The translations under genes and the position numbers were made by a program. A stretch of DNA of 64,000 nucleotides, taken from positions 2,852,001-2,916,000 of the forward strand of contig JAUFSD010000003.1 in the NCBI GenBank assembly GCA_033030425.1, written 5' to 3'. Under the pieces are notes generated by a model. It saw only the letters and a program-made list of their open reading frames with translations. It was not told the DNA's origin and searched no databases. The DNA is from Verpa conica. Its lineage: Eukaryota > Ascomycota > Pezizomycetes > Pezizales > Morchellaceae. Positions 1 to 11,794 of this stretch are shown here, piece by piece; within the stretch, counting starts at the first letter, position 1, and the number at the start of each line of letters is the position of its first letter.

Positions 1-3000
1 AAAGAATGCCTCAAGCGGGAAGAAGGGAATGGAGAGTAAGCGAATAGTAGTTTTGGCATCTCTTGCAAATTTTCAACCACAAGAGAGGGACATCTTTATC
101 GATATTACACTCGGGCAATTAGCAGAGGCTAAGTTCGTTGATAAGTCAGATTCAGGACGATACACGCTTCGACCAGAGGTGTTGGGTTCCGTGCATGTTT
201 CAGCGAGGAAACAGGTTGGTTTTGTGAGGATGGTGGAGGATATGATGAAACAGCTTGGGTCAACGATGTTTGGGTATATACCGAAAGTTATGGATGCATT
301 GTTGTACTGTCTTATTTCTGCGACGAAATCCCTCGGCCAGACTATAGCTGAAGAACCTACCTATGAGGATTCAGTATCACTTAAAGCGTCGAAGGCGATC
401 CGTCAGAGTGGGTTTAAGTGCCTGAATGCACTGTTTACAAACTGCCCGGGCTTCGCATGGGCGCCGTATATGCCAGCACTATTCCAGGAGCTTGTGACGC
501 CTAGACTTGAGAATCTCCCAGTAGAGACGTCTCAAGGTCTATCTGGATTATTACAGCTTTTCTTCACTTGGACAAAAGCAAGGAGTACAGTGCTGTTCCT
601 TTCAGAGTACAACAACCAGGTTCTTCCAAAGGTTGCACAGTGCTTAGTGAGTAAGCAGGTTAAAGATGAAGTTGTTCTGTTTATCATCAAGCTTGTACAG
701 AATATCGTTGCGCTTGTTAGACCCGAGGAGGATATGGAGGTCGAAGATAATTCACAGGCTATTAAAGAACGGCTAGTTTGGCCAAACGTGGATCTTTTTA
801 TTGTTAACACCGGGGATATTCTACACAGAAGCCCTGGGAAAGAAGTTCTCGAGAAAGCTGTCGAGGCGATTGCAGCGATTGCACCATTTGTCTCTGGCGA
901 TACTGAAACTACTCATTTGGTCGATATCTCGGTATTTATGCTCGATCAGCCCTCCCGCCGAGTCAGCCCAAAGGCCAAGAGTGAGATCTTGAGGATTCTT
1001 GTCCATTTCCTACCATTATGCATTATGGAGAAAGGCGATGATCTATTCGAACGAACATTCCGTAGCGTCTCTTCTCTTTTTGGTTTCTTTAAAGATAGAG
1101 AAGGCCGGGAAAATCTCGCCAGAGTTCTCAACATATTTGCAACAAGAGACGAAGAGATTGTCGAAGTCGCAGTACTATCCCAAAAACTGAACTCGTGGTC
1201 GAAAAAGCGTTTGGACGAACCGGATTTCGAGCAACGTTTAGAGGCATATGCCAAGATCAATGAGGAACGGCATAAGGGTTTTAGCCCAAGGCAATGGATG
1301 CCATTGCTGTTTAATATGCTATTTTTCATCAAGGATAATGAAGAATTGGTCATTCGGACAAATGCGTCTTATACATTGAGACGTTTCGCTGAGAGTGTTG
1401 GGGCTAAGCTTGGTACTCCTGACGAGGAAGCGTATTTGACGACATTGTCCGGCACTGTTATGCCTGCTCTAAGAGCCGGAGTTCGCGAAAAATCCGAGCT
1501 GGTTAGAGCTGAATTCGTTGGTGTCATGGCTCACATAATCAAGGAGTGCAGCTCTTGGGAGGAAGTCAGTGATATGAAGCCTCTTCTCTTCGGCGAGGAC
1601 GAGGAAGCCAGCTTTTTCAACAATATTCTTCATATTCAACAGCATAGGCGATTAAGGGCACTTCGGCGGCTGGCGGCAACGACCCAAAAAGAACGTGTTC
1701 AAAGCTCAAATATTGCGCATTTCTTCTTGCCACTTATTGAACATTTCGTGTTTGATATGGCTGAGGATGGACATAATCTGGCTAGTGAAACTGTTATTAC
1801 TATCGGGGCACTTGCCGAGCAGTTGTCATGGGCACAATACAGGGCTGTTTTTAGGAGATACACTGGGTATCTGAGGACCAGGGCTGAGCTAGAAAAGATT
1901 GTTGTTCGGTTGATTGGCGTAGTTGTGGATTCACTTTCGAGAGCCTGGGAGACGGCTAAAATAAATCTAGGAAAGCTAGTTACAGCAGGGGTCACAGAAA
2001 CTATTGATGGAGATGGAGATGTCTCAATGGCAGTGGCTCATCAAGGACAGCTTTCTGAGGCTTTACCGGAACAGAATGTGCTAGCTAAAGACATCTCAAA
2101 TGGATTACTTACGACTTTAAACGATTACCTCCACAAAAAAGACGAGTCGACAGTCGGCTTACGTGTTCCAATTGCGATTTCAATAGTCAAACTTCTCAAA
2201 ATTATGCCAGAAGATATGCTAAAACTACGACTTCCCGCTGTCTTAACGGATGTCTCCCATATCTTACGAAGCAGGGCTCAAGACTCACGGGATATGACTC
2301 GGAGGACACTGACTGAGATTACAGCGCTTCTTGGATCTCAATACTTCGGTTTTGTTCTCAAGGAACTCCGTGGGGCGCTTTTGCGAGGTTACCAACTACA
2401 CGTCCTGTCATACACTGTACACTCAATCCTAGTGTCTGTAGTACCTAGCTACGCCACTGGTGACCTGGATTACTGTGTTTCGCAGATTGTTGATGTAGTC
2501 ATGGATGATATCTTCGGTGTTACGGGAATGGAGAAGGATGCCGAGGGCTATATCAGTAAGATGAAAGAAGTCAAGGGTAGTAAGAGCTATGATTCTATGG
2601 ATCTTCTGGCTTCTACAACTACCTTGCCCCACCTTGGTAAACTCATTAAACCGATCCTGTCACTCTTGCAAGAGAAGATGAGCCTGAAGATGGCTAAGAA
2701 GATCGATGAGCTATTGAGGAGGATAGGGGTCGGGCTCTTGAGAAATGAAGCAGTGAAGTCGCAGGAGCTCTTGGTGTTCTGTTATCAAGTTATTCAGGAG
2801 GCTCATAAAGCTGCTTCAGTCGCTCCTACAGAGAAGAAGATGGATAATGCTACGTTGAGATATATTGTTAATCTCAAAGCTCCTTCAAAAGCAGCATCTG
2901 GGGTCACTACTTCGTCTCATACATATAAGCTTATGCGTTTCTCACTTGATATCCTACGAACTGTCATACACAAATACGAAAACCTTAAAACACCTGAGCT

Positions 3001-5027
3001 TCTGGCCGGGTTTATCCCCATTATCGGCGATGCATTGCTTTCAAAACAAGAAGAGGTCCAGATATCAGCTCTGCGACTTCTAACAACAATTATCCGCGTT
3101 CCATTACCTACAATCGATGAAGGAGCTCCTGTCTTTGTGGCACAGGCTCTTTCATTCGTTAAAAACTCACCTTCAACTAATGCAGAGATTGCTCAAGCAA
3201 GCTTGAAGCTTTTGGGTGCGATACTTCGGGAACGCCGTAGTGTCACAGTTAAAGAAACCAGCATAGCCTATCTCCTCACACGTATCAAACCTGATTTAGA
3301 GGAGCCCGACCGTCAAGGAGTAACCTTTAACTTCCTAAAAGCCGTTCTATCCCGCAAGATCGTCATTACAGAGGTTTACGAGGTGCTCGATAATGTCGCG
3401 GCGATCATGGTAACCAATCAGACTAGATCGGTTCGAGACCTAGCACGAGGAGCGTATTTCCAGTTTCTTATGGAATATCCACAGGGCAAGGATCGCTTAA
3501 ATAAACAACTGGCATTCTTGCTGAAAAACCTGGATTATGTACACCAATCCGGAAGACAATCAGTTTTAGAGGCTACTAATTTGTTGATTACCAAAGTTGG
3601 AGACAATCTTATTCAAGACGTCATTGGGACATTTTTCGTTCCGCTAGTCATGGTTTTAATTAACGATGACTCGACTGAATGCCGCGAGATGGCGGGTGCC
3701 CTTATCAAGAAGATGTTTGAGAGAGCAGACAAAGAACGTTTGCAGACATTCATGAGTCTCATTCGAGGCTGGTTAGAGCAGGATGAGAAGAAATTGCTTG
3801 TTAGGGTGGCACTCCAGGTTTATGGGTTGTACTTTGATGTCTACGAAGCCAAAGGACAAAAAGAGGTAGTTTCAGTGACAGAGAGGCTCCAGGTACTATT
3901 AAAGAACGCTTGCGATGAAGATATAGAAATCACTGTCGAATGGGAACTGGTATACTTCGGCCTCCAAACCTGGACTAAAATCGTTCAATATTTCCCTGAT
4001 TTCAGCCTTTCCAGATCAAACACCTCCATGTGGCTTGCAATTCGTCACTGTTTATTATTTCCTCATGCTTGGGTAAAGCTTTCTGCAGCACGTCTTATGG
4101 GACTTCTCCTCGCCGAATACGCCAAGTCTTCCGAGTCACTATCGAATCTACCACTTGATAATGGTCACGGGTTAACGATGGATGGCACAGATATGGTAAA
4201 AATTGCACGAGCAACATCATCCCAGTTAAACAATAGCGAGTTGTCAGATGAACTTGGGTTACAAGTTGTTAAAAACTTGCTTTTCATGGGAAGATGTTTC
4301 TACGCAAATAGGATGCCAGCTGTGGACTCAATACCTCAGAACGACCAAGAACTAGACGACGTGGAAGAAGACAAGGAGCTTAATACCGCTCTCTTGTGGA
4401 TTATTGGCAGAATTTCGGGTGTTATTCGAAGTGAGCGAAACGTCAAGAAGGTATAGTTCCGAAAAGATTTTATGTTGTTTTAGCTAAAGACTTCTAACAT
4501 TTCTTTAAGGGGCAAATTTTGGGCAAGAAATATGGTCTTCAATGGATGGCAGCTATGATCCAGGTTGTTTCAGGCGAGGACTTAGCTCCTTTATCGAAAA
4601 AACTGATTATGCCCCTGTACAACCTAGTAGATACTCCAGAGAACTATATCATGAAAGGTAAGCCGAGCCTACTTAAAATTTTTACAATCTTAGATTCTAA
4701 TTAGCGCTATAGAATTGAAAGATACCGCTCAGGAAATCTTGAGCATGATCCAGGTTAAGATGGGCCCCACCGCATATGGAAAAGCCTACAACACCATTCG
4801 TGCTGAAGTGCAAGAGAGGAGGCGTGAGAGAAAACTAAAGAGAACGATTCAGGTAACCCGACAATTTATTACCAACTATAACTTTTTCAGTACTAACCAT
4901 TTTCTAGATGGTCACAGAGCCGGAGAAAGCAACGAAAAATAAGATCAGGAAAAATGAGAAGAAACGAGTCTCAAGAAAGGAGAAGTCTGCTGTGCATAGG
5001 GAACACAGAAAGGGTAGATTGGGATAA
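1..5027 (+). CDS. UTP20: UTP20-like U3 snoRNP/SSU processome scaffold, C-terminal part (5' end outside window)
   Basis: UTP20 (DRIM family) is a very large HEAT-repeat protein of the small-subunit processome, needed in the nucleolus for 18S rRNA maturation. The frame is open from base 2, before the first ATG at 29, so the gene starts upstream of the window. Exons are 2-4450, 4510-4657, 4713-4852 and 4908-5027; phases match at all three introns (59, 55 and 55 nt). About 1,618 residues are visible, roughly the last two thirds of a family whose members are near 2,500 aa. The body is a run of amphipathic helices of HEAT type. The last exon encodes a very basic tail (KNKIRKNEKKR, KGRLG end) typical of nucleolar proteins. 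Identification rests on overall family resemblance, tail included. I am fairly sure of the family and sure that the 5' end is missing. Confidence 0.85.
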
Positions 5028-6936
5028 TTTGCTTTCTTTTCCTTTTTTCCGGGCACTTTGTATAGATTTAAGTGTTGGTTTTGTGATTTGTGATTTTTGG
5101 CGTTTGTCTTGTAAGAACTTTAGTCCTATTTTGGTAGTAACAGAATAAGCATAAATTTTATAACTGTACAGTACTAGTAGATACCTTCAGATGCCAATTA
5201 AGCGAACATCGAAACAGTAACCGCAACACACATCACCTCCCCCACACAAAGTAGAGAGGTTAGAAGTAGTCATTAAGGCAAATTGGTTGTGGAGAAAGGT
5301 ATTTATATATTCTAAAGTATTTTTTGGATTTCTTCTGAATATAGTCTAATTTATAAGTGTGGTTGGGCAGTTGTGGATAGAGGTGGTTTTTTGCTTAATT
5401 TTGACACCTGGAAATATTAAATAACATCTCTTCTGGTACTTTAGTCTCTGGTGATGACCTGTCACCACTCCTCTAGTTTCAGTATATATCTTGCGTTTCA
5501 AGGTGTGTTTTTTAATATATAACGCACAGATACAGTTCAAGAGGAGGAATGTGAGAGCAATGAAAGCGAGGGGGGAGGAAGAAGTGAGAGAGGGAAGAAG
5601 AGGGGAAAGAGAGAGAGGGTGGAGGTATCTATGGGAAGAAGAGGACGAGGAAGAAAGGAGTGATGATGAGGAGTAGAACTACGTAAAGGAAAGTAAGTAA
5701 ATCATGTAAAGATTTTTTTTTTGGTGGCGGCGGTAGCTTTTGGTTTTATTTATGTTTATGTTTTTGCTTTGCTTGTATCATTTATTAGTATGTTGACCGA
5801 ATATATTAGCCGAGAGGCTTTATGTAATTGTGATTAATTCATTTACTCTTTCAAAGCACATATACACCTCTGCTGTTACTATATCTACTCTAGATCCTGA
5901 AGATCTATCGCTATAAATTCCTTACAAGTATACTCTAGGCATAAATCATTTACCATTGAGGCGAATCTGGGATCCTTAAATAAAATATAATATATTACAA
6001 TAAATGAAGTAAAGGCCTGGAGAGCAACCCACTGGGACTCGAGTGAACTTTGTAGGCCAACCTACTCATAAAAAATATTTAGAAACTAAGATCCTCAGTG
6101 TATATCACCTAACCTCGAGTGAAGTCATGAATTTTACCCGGCAATCGAGGGTCTACCATAATAGCCGTCAAGAGGGTTAAACACCTAGCTATAGCCCAAG
6201 TAATTTACCCATCTATAGAGTTTAACAGAGATATATGCCAAGCAATGATTCACTTGACTGATACTCTAGGGGGTACCATATTGGCCTCACTCTACATACC
6301 AAAATACGCCCCCCCCCCACGGGACAACCGTCAGACTCTTGCTTAAACGGCCCTTATATCTTGTGTTTTTACTCCATAGCTCCAATTCATTATCAATTAA
6401 TATGTACCTATGATTAATTCATTCATTCATTCATTATCAATCACTCATATGCGCCTCGAGTGATAGTTTGTGATGGAACTTCCTCATCATTCTGCAGGAA
6501 CACATTAGCTAATAGAGCTTCCAAGGGTAATTCTATGGTTTTTCATGGATCTTGACAGCTTCGTGTTAACCTTACTCAGGATTGTTGATTTACTGACTCA
6601 GATACAGGCTTGATCAAGCGGCTAGAATTCATGCTTTACTACATTAAAGCGCTACAGCTTTGTGAGTAAATAAACTAGGGGAGCTTTCTAACCCCATTAT
6701 ACAAAGATATACTTTAGTGATTTTATTTCTTATTACCCTACTAATATCCGCTTACAAATTGATTTGTCACCTAATTTGTTTATGAGATGTATTTTTCTTG
6801 GGTCGTGCTTCCTGGAGATTAGGTAATTGCCACAGGGTATGGTTTTTATTCAATATATCTCCAGAAAATTTGTGAAACAGCCAATCGTACTCTCTGTAAA
6901 ACCTAATAGACTCTGAACCAGAACTTCAATAAACCT
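5028..6936. other. AT-rich intergenic region between convergent UTP20 and IleRS
   Basis: This 1.9-kb gap between two convergent genes holds no credible gene. It contains a purine-rich tract at about 5540-5675, a C9 run near 6310, a short TTCA/ATTC microsatellite near 6418-6436 and three copies of the 9-mer CTCGAGTGA (6038, 6114, 6455). The small open frames here lack introns, composition or motifs that would make them genes. Confidence 0.6.
5540..5675 (+). repeat. Low-complexity polypurine tract
   Basis: About 135 nt of almost pure A/G on the + strand (GAGGAAGAAG and AGAGAGAGGG runs), interrupted by only a few pyrimidines. It lies about 500 bp downstream of UTP20. A translation through it is Glu/Arg-rich low complexity, so I treat it as non-coding. 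Confidence 0.6.
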
Positions 6937-9900
6937 TTACAGCTTCAAGAGCCTCAACAAGAATGTCGCTTCCCCAATTTCCTGCTCCTCCTCCATGATA
7001 ATCTTATCCATATTCTCACCAGGTTTGATTTCACCAATTTGCGTGACCGTAGCCTTATCCAAGGGTCTCCGGAGTGCCTTTTCGAAAGCATCTGCGTGCT
7101 CTGCAAAAGCCTCCTCAAGTCCAACCGTATCCTTAAGAACCCTATACTCCATCTTGATATCATCTGTTGCCACAAGCCCTGCTTTCTTCCTGAGCCTCTG
7201 AACACGGTTCACAATTTCTCTGGCGAGACCTTCACTTTGCAGCTCCTTATGTAGAGCCGTATCAAGAATAGTGAGGACGTCATTATCGGTGTTTGTTTCC
7301 ATATCCCCTGATTCTGACTCCCCGAGTTCGCGGACGACATTAAGATCTTCAGTAACAAGCTTGATCCCCCCAACAATGATCTCCTTATCTTGAAGAAACT
7401 TCTTCACCTCGGCGCTCGTGAGTTGAGTGAGAGCTTGCTTGACTTTAGGAAGATCTTTCTTTAATTTCTTTCCAAGAACAGGCCAATCGGCGATTGCTTT
7501 ATATTGTACTCCGTACTTGTCTTCATCGGATGAGAGAACTAGATCTCGGACGTTAAGTTCAGACGTGATGTAAGATTCAAGAGACTTAACGTCATCGAGA
7601 TATTGCTGGTCATTGTGGATGACAACGAGAGTTTTTAATGGGGTCTTTTGATAAAATTAGTTCAGGTATGTAGTGATAAAAATCTAGCGCGCCTACCTTT
7701 AATCCGACTGTTTTCCTCTCCCGAGAAACACGAGCAAGCTCAATAACTTTCTGCATTCGACCAAATCTCCTTTCAACTTCCACATCAAACAGCTCCTCTC
7801 TGACCTCTGGGAAACTCAAGAAATGTACACTTCTAGAATCCTCTGGTAGAAGGGACTCAGGAATATATGGGCGTAGACGTTGGTAAATGTTGTCTGTCAA
7901 GAATGGCGTAAATGGGGCTAGGCCACGAACAAGCGTAAATAGGACCTCGAAGAGTGAATTAAGAGCATGCTGTGTGTCCTCGGTCCCGTATTCACCCTTT
8001 AGACGTTTCCTGTTAAACCTGATGTACCAGTTGGTTGTATTGTCAATCATTTCCAACATTCTTGGAACAACAGTGTACAGCCGATAAGCTATTAGGGCAG
8101 ACGTAGTTAGCATCAGGTCACGAAGATTACCTCTGAATGACCTCACCTGCCATCTCTTCGTTAACAAATTTCAGGTAACTCTGGCAATTAGCCAGAATCC
8201 ATTTATCCATCACGTTCTTATTTCCACCTGACTCAGGACTGAACTTGTACTCGTTCCCAGTCAATTTCTTTAGGAGTTGTGCCTGTTGTTCGAAAAAGTT
8301 ATAGCTATTCCAGAGCGGTAACAGCACCTTGGCAACAACTTCCTTAACACCCAATTCCTTGAATCTCAATGGTTGCGCCCTAACGACTGGAGAGTTGATG
8401 AGGTACAGTCTCAGAGCATCTGAACCATACTTGTCCATTACCAATGTAGGGTCAGGGTAGTTTTTGAGGCGCTTCGACATCTTCTTCCCATCTTCAGCGA
8501 GTACAATGCCATTGACAATACAGTTTTGAAAGGGAGAGATTCCGAAAAGATGTGTACCAAGAACGAGTAGAGTATAGAACCATCCACGAGTTTGATCTAG
8601 TCCTTCGGCGATGAAGTTCGCCGGGAAAGAGTTTTCAAACTGTTCTTTGGATTCGAAAGGGTAGTGCTTGCTGGCGTAGGGCATACTTCCAGACTCAAAC
8701 CAACAATCAAAGACTTCCTCAACTCTCTTCAGAACGCCCTTTCCTTTCTTACTAGGAATCGTGATATGATCAATCTTTTCACGATGAAGATCTGGGATCT
8801 CTCCACACCCGCTTAATTCCCGAAGCTCCTCTACGCTTCCCACACAGACGATTTCCTCATGGTCATCAGAAATCCAGATTGGTAGTGGTGTACCCCAGTA
8901 CCTATTCCGGGAAATATTCCAGTCCCTGGCGTTCGCAATCCAGGTTCCGAACCGATTGTCCTTCACGTTTGAAGGAACCCAATGAGAGCCTTCAATGTTT
9001 TTCAACATCTGCGGGATGATACTGGGGATACGAACAAACCACGAGGGAACGGCTCGGTAAATCAAAGGTGTATCAGAACGCCAGCAGAATGGGTAACTAT
9101 GGGTGATTTGGCCGTCGACAATGAGCCTCTTCTTCTCCTTTAAATGCTTGATGATAGCCTTCTCTGCAGCCTTCGGGTTACGGTTAACACCCCCCCCAGT
9201 ATTTTTATGGGACTTGGAGACAGTACCTTAACGTGAACTCCAGCGAAGTCCTTGACTTGACTAGTAAAGATTCCAGATTCATCAACTGGGTTTGGAGGAT
9301 GTCTTTTTTCTGTGATAACTCCTGCATCAAGTGCAACACTGTAATCCTCCTCACCAAAAGCAGGCGCCTGATGAACCAACCCTGTTCCACTGTCTGAAGT
9401 GACATACGTCCCATTCAAAACCTTGAAACCATGGTCCTTGAACTCTTCGTAAAAATAATCAAAAAGTGGTTCATATTTCCACCCCAGCATATCTTTACCC
9501 TTGAACTTTTCTAGAATAGTATATTTCGCCTTCTTTAACCCCTTCTCTCCGTACAAAGTCTTCAGACACGATTCAAGGATGATGTAGTTTCTCCCGGAAA
9601 CCTGATCATTTATCTTAATATATTCAAAGTCAGGGTGGACGGCAATTCCGGTGTGCGAGGGCAGAGTCCAAGGTGTTGTGGTCCAAGCAAGAAGCTCTGT
9701 TTTAGGATCATCGAGAAGAGGGAAGCTGACAACAACGGCAGGATCTTGGACGTCTTTGTAGTTCTGCTGAGCTTCGAAGTTTGAGAGGGGAGTAGTGCAT
9801 GCAGTAGAGTAAGGCATGACACGGTACCCAAGGTAGACTTGTTCTTTGTCGAAAAGCTGCTTGCAAACCCACCAGAGAGACTCCATGTATGATGGGTACA

Positions 9901-10535
9901 TCGTCTAGCATATATTAGTAGCTGTTATGATCAACTTGTGTAATAATTTACTAACTTTGTAGTCATTGTCGAAATCTATCCAGCGACCTAATCTATCAAT
10001 GGTTTGTCTCCATTCTGTAGAGTACCTCATGACGATAGCCCGGCACTCCGCATTGTACTTATCGATACCCATCTTCATGACATCGTCCTTTGAGGTGATG
10101 TTAAGCTTTTTGTCAATTTCGTATTCGACAGGAAGACCATGAGTATCCCAACCGAACCGTCGCTCAACATAATGCCCCTTCATATGCCAGTAACGAGGAA
10201 CGATATCTTTAATGGTACTAGCGAGCAGATGACCTTTGGTTGAGAATAAAAAATCAGCACACAAACGAAAAACAGCTACAGGTGCTTAGATGTGTACCAT
10301 AATGAGGTAGTCTGTATTGTCAAGCAATAAATGTTTAGTGTATGTTCTCCCATAGCTCTTCGCACTGGTTCTCCGAATTTTTAAGGGGATAAATTCTGAC
10401 TCACCCTGTACAGAAAGGAGGCCCATCGTAAAAGGTATACGGTTTCTTCCCCTCGGACAACTTGATCGAAGTCCTGAAGGCGTCGATCTCCCTCCAGAAC
10501 TCAAGTATTCTCTCTTCCTCTTTGGGAAAATCCAT
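6937..10535 (-). CDS. ILS1: Isoleucyl-tRNA synthetase, cytoplasmic
   Basis: Class I aminoacyl-tRNA synthetase that charges tRNA-Ile in the cytosol. Seven exons on the minus strand: 10535-10405, 10311-10298, 10233-9956, 9904-9227, 9170-8147, 8088-7697 and 7644-6937. They give 1,074 aa, matching the usual length of about 1,070. The HIGH motif reads PHYGH (residues about 46-50) and sits on a 14-nt microexon. The KMSKS motif reads KMSKR (about 597-601). The editing (CP1) domain lies between them. WGTPLPIW, the SWFV-type segments and the anticodon-binding region ([11 protein letters not shown]) are also seen. All splice phases agree, and every junction restores family sequence (DYK|TMYPS, GLK|TPLKTL). 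The gene is convergent with UTP20. No N-terminal targeting extension is seen, so I call it the cytosolic enzyme. Confidence 0.95.
10298..10311 (-). other. ILS1: 14-nt coding microexon of IleRS carrying the HIGH motif
   Basis: The exon (ACTACCTCATTATG on the coding strand) is flanked by CAG upstream and GTACAC downstream. It joins GG from exon 1 and GT from exon 3 to encode G-L-P-H-Y-G-H. Without it the catalytic signature is lost and the frame breaks (14 nt is not a multiple of 3). The flanking introns are 93 and 64 nt. Confidence 0.85.
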
Positions 10536-11794
10536 AAAAGCTACTTTTTTGTCAGAAATTTAAGCTTCCTGGGTCTGTTTATTTCTGTGGGAGTGCTATT
10601 GTTGGAGGTTTGGTTTCGATGGACCTCTGAAATGGATGGCGGGGCATTTTGTGTAGCGCGGGGTCGACTCAGAGCCTCACTCAATCAAATATACCCCTAA
10701 CCCTAGCTCACCAATTATAAACCCCCACAACTACTAAACCACCAGGGCCATCAGTTAGGGTGTTAGTAGGAGAATAAATTAAAAAAAATTTACAAGTCAG
10801 AAATATACTCGTAGATATATATTCTCGGGGAGCAAAATTGCCCGGGGGTTTAAGAAAGGTTCCTCCCTGGGCTGAGCTACTTGTCGCAGAGTAAGTGCTA
10901 CTAGGCTTCCTGGTACATTAGTAGGCTATCTTTACCGAAGGTTTCAGCATGTTTTATACCTTTGAGGTGTGTTAAGAGGGCTCTTGGACTTTCCTTTTTG
11001 ACAATATGACATTGAAACTGACATAAAACCAGAGCCAAAAGATGACCAAATACCTAAAACTATATCAAATAAGCACTACCTTTGCCTCCTCAACTACCAT
11101 CAGAACTTTCAGGGCATGTTAATAAAAATTTATGATACAATCACTCATTTCTTTTTAGAAATGTTGGGGGCCTAGATGACTCTTAGGGCTAGCTACTTCT
11201 GGAAGGAGTATCTCTTTTATCAGGCTTTTATTACATAATTTATTTCTAATCTTCACTTATTTTTGTGACTTCCTTTGTAAATATACGGTTATTTTTAATT
11301 TACTACCTAATAATATAATTTTCTATGGCAAAATTAGTAGAAATCTCCACTGGTTTCAAGTCATCAGTATCTTTTACCACTAGATAAGCCTATAGTTAGA
11401 GGGCCATCACCGTGTAGATGGCTTTCTCTATCTTCGTTGCAGCCACAGGCAAGATTGATAAACGTGTACAAGACTAACCTAAACACAAACGATCGAAATC
11501 AATCCCTACAACTAGTATACCTGTCCGGAATAAGGTATATTTAAATACATGACACTCAAAACCAAAAGGATACCCTGCTGTGTATATTGTGATAATACGC
11601 TGATAAATGTAAACTATACCGTAAATATCTTCCCACCTTGATAGTTTGATTATTAAGCATTCGTATAGTAATTAGATACACAAGATCTATACAATGTTTT
11701 TGACCCTGAATCAAATCCTCTACAGTGTAGAACCCGGAGGTCTGTGCGATAATCAGAGAATAAGCCAAGCAGTATGAAGAGAATTAAGACTCAA
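10536..11794. other. Intergenic region; IleRS promoter side
   Basis: This gap separates the IleRS start from the end of the next minus-strand gene, GLO2. The first 250 bp next to IleRS carry telomere-like boxes (CCCCTAACCCTA at 10694-10705 and TTAGGG at 10755-10760). The rest is AT-rich and I see no gene in it. Confidence 0.5.
10694..10760 (-). promoter_or_regulatory. Telobox-like TTAGGG elements upstream of IleRS
   Basis: Read toward the gene, 10705-10694 is TAGGGTTAGGGG, two telomere-type repeats about 160 bp upstream of the IleRS ATG. A further TTAGGG lies on the other strand at 10755-10760. TTAGGG is the binding site of Tbf1-type Myb factors in fungal translation-gene promoters. A role here is inference. 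Confidence 0.35.

Noticed and set aside
9171..9226. Apparent frameshift in IleRS at a C9/G9 run
   Set aside because: A 56-nt intron (GTACTG...CGAAG) restores the frame with family sequence on both sides, so no sequence error need be assumed.
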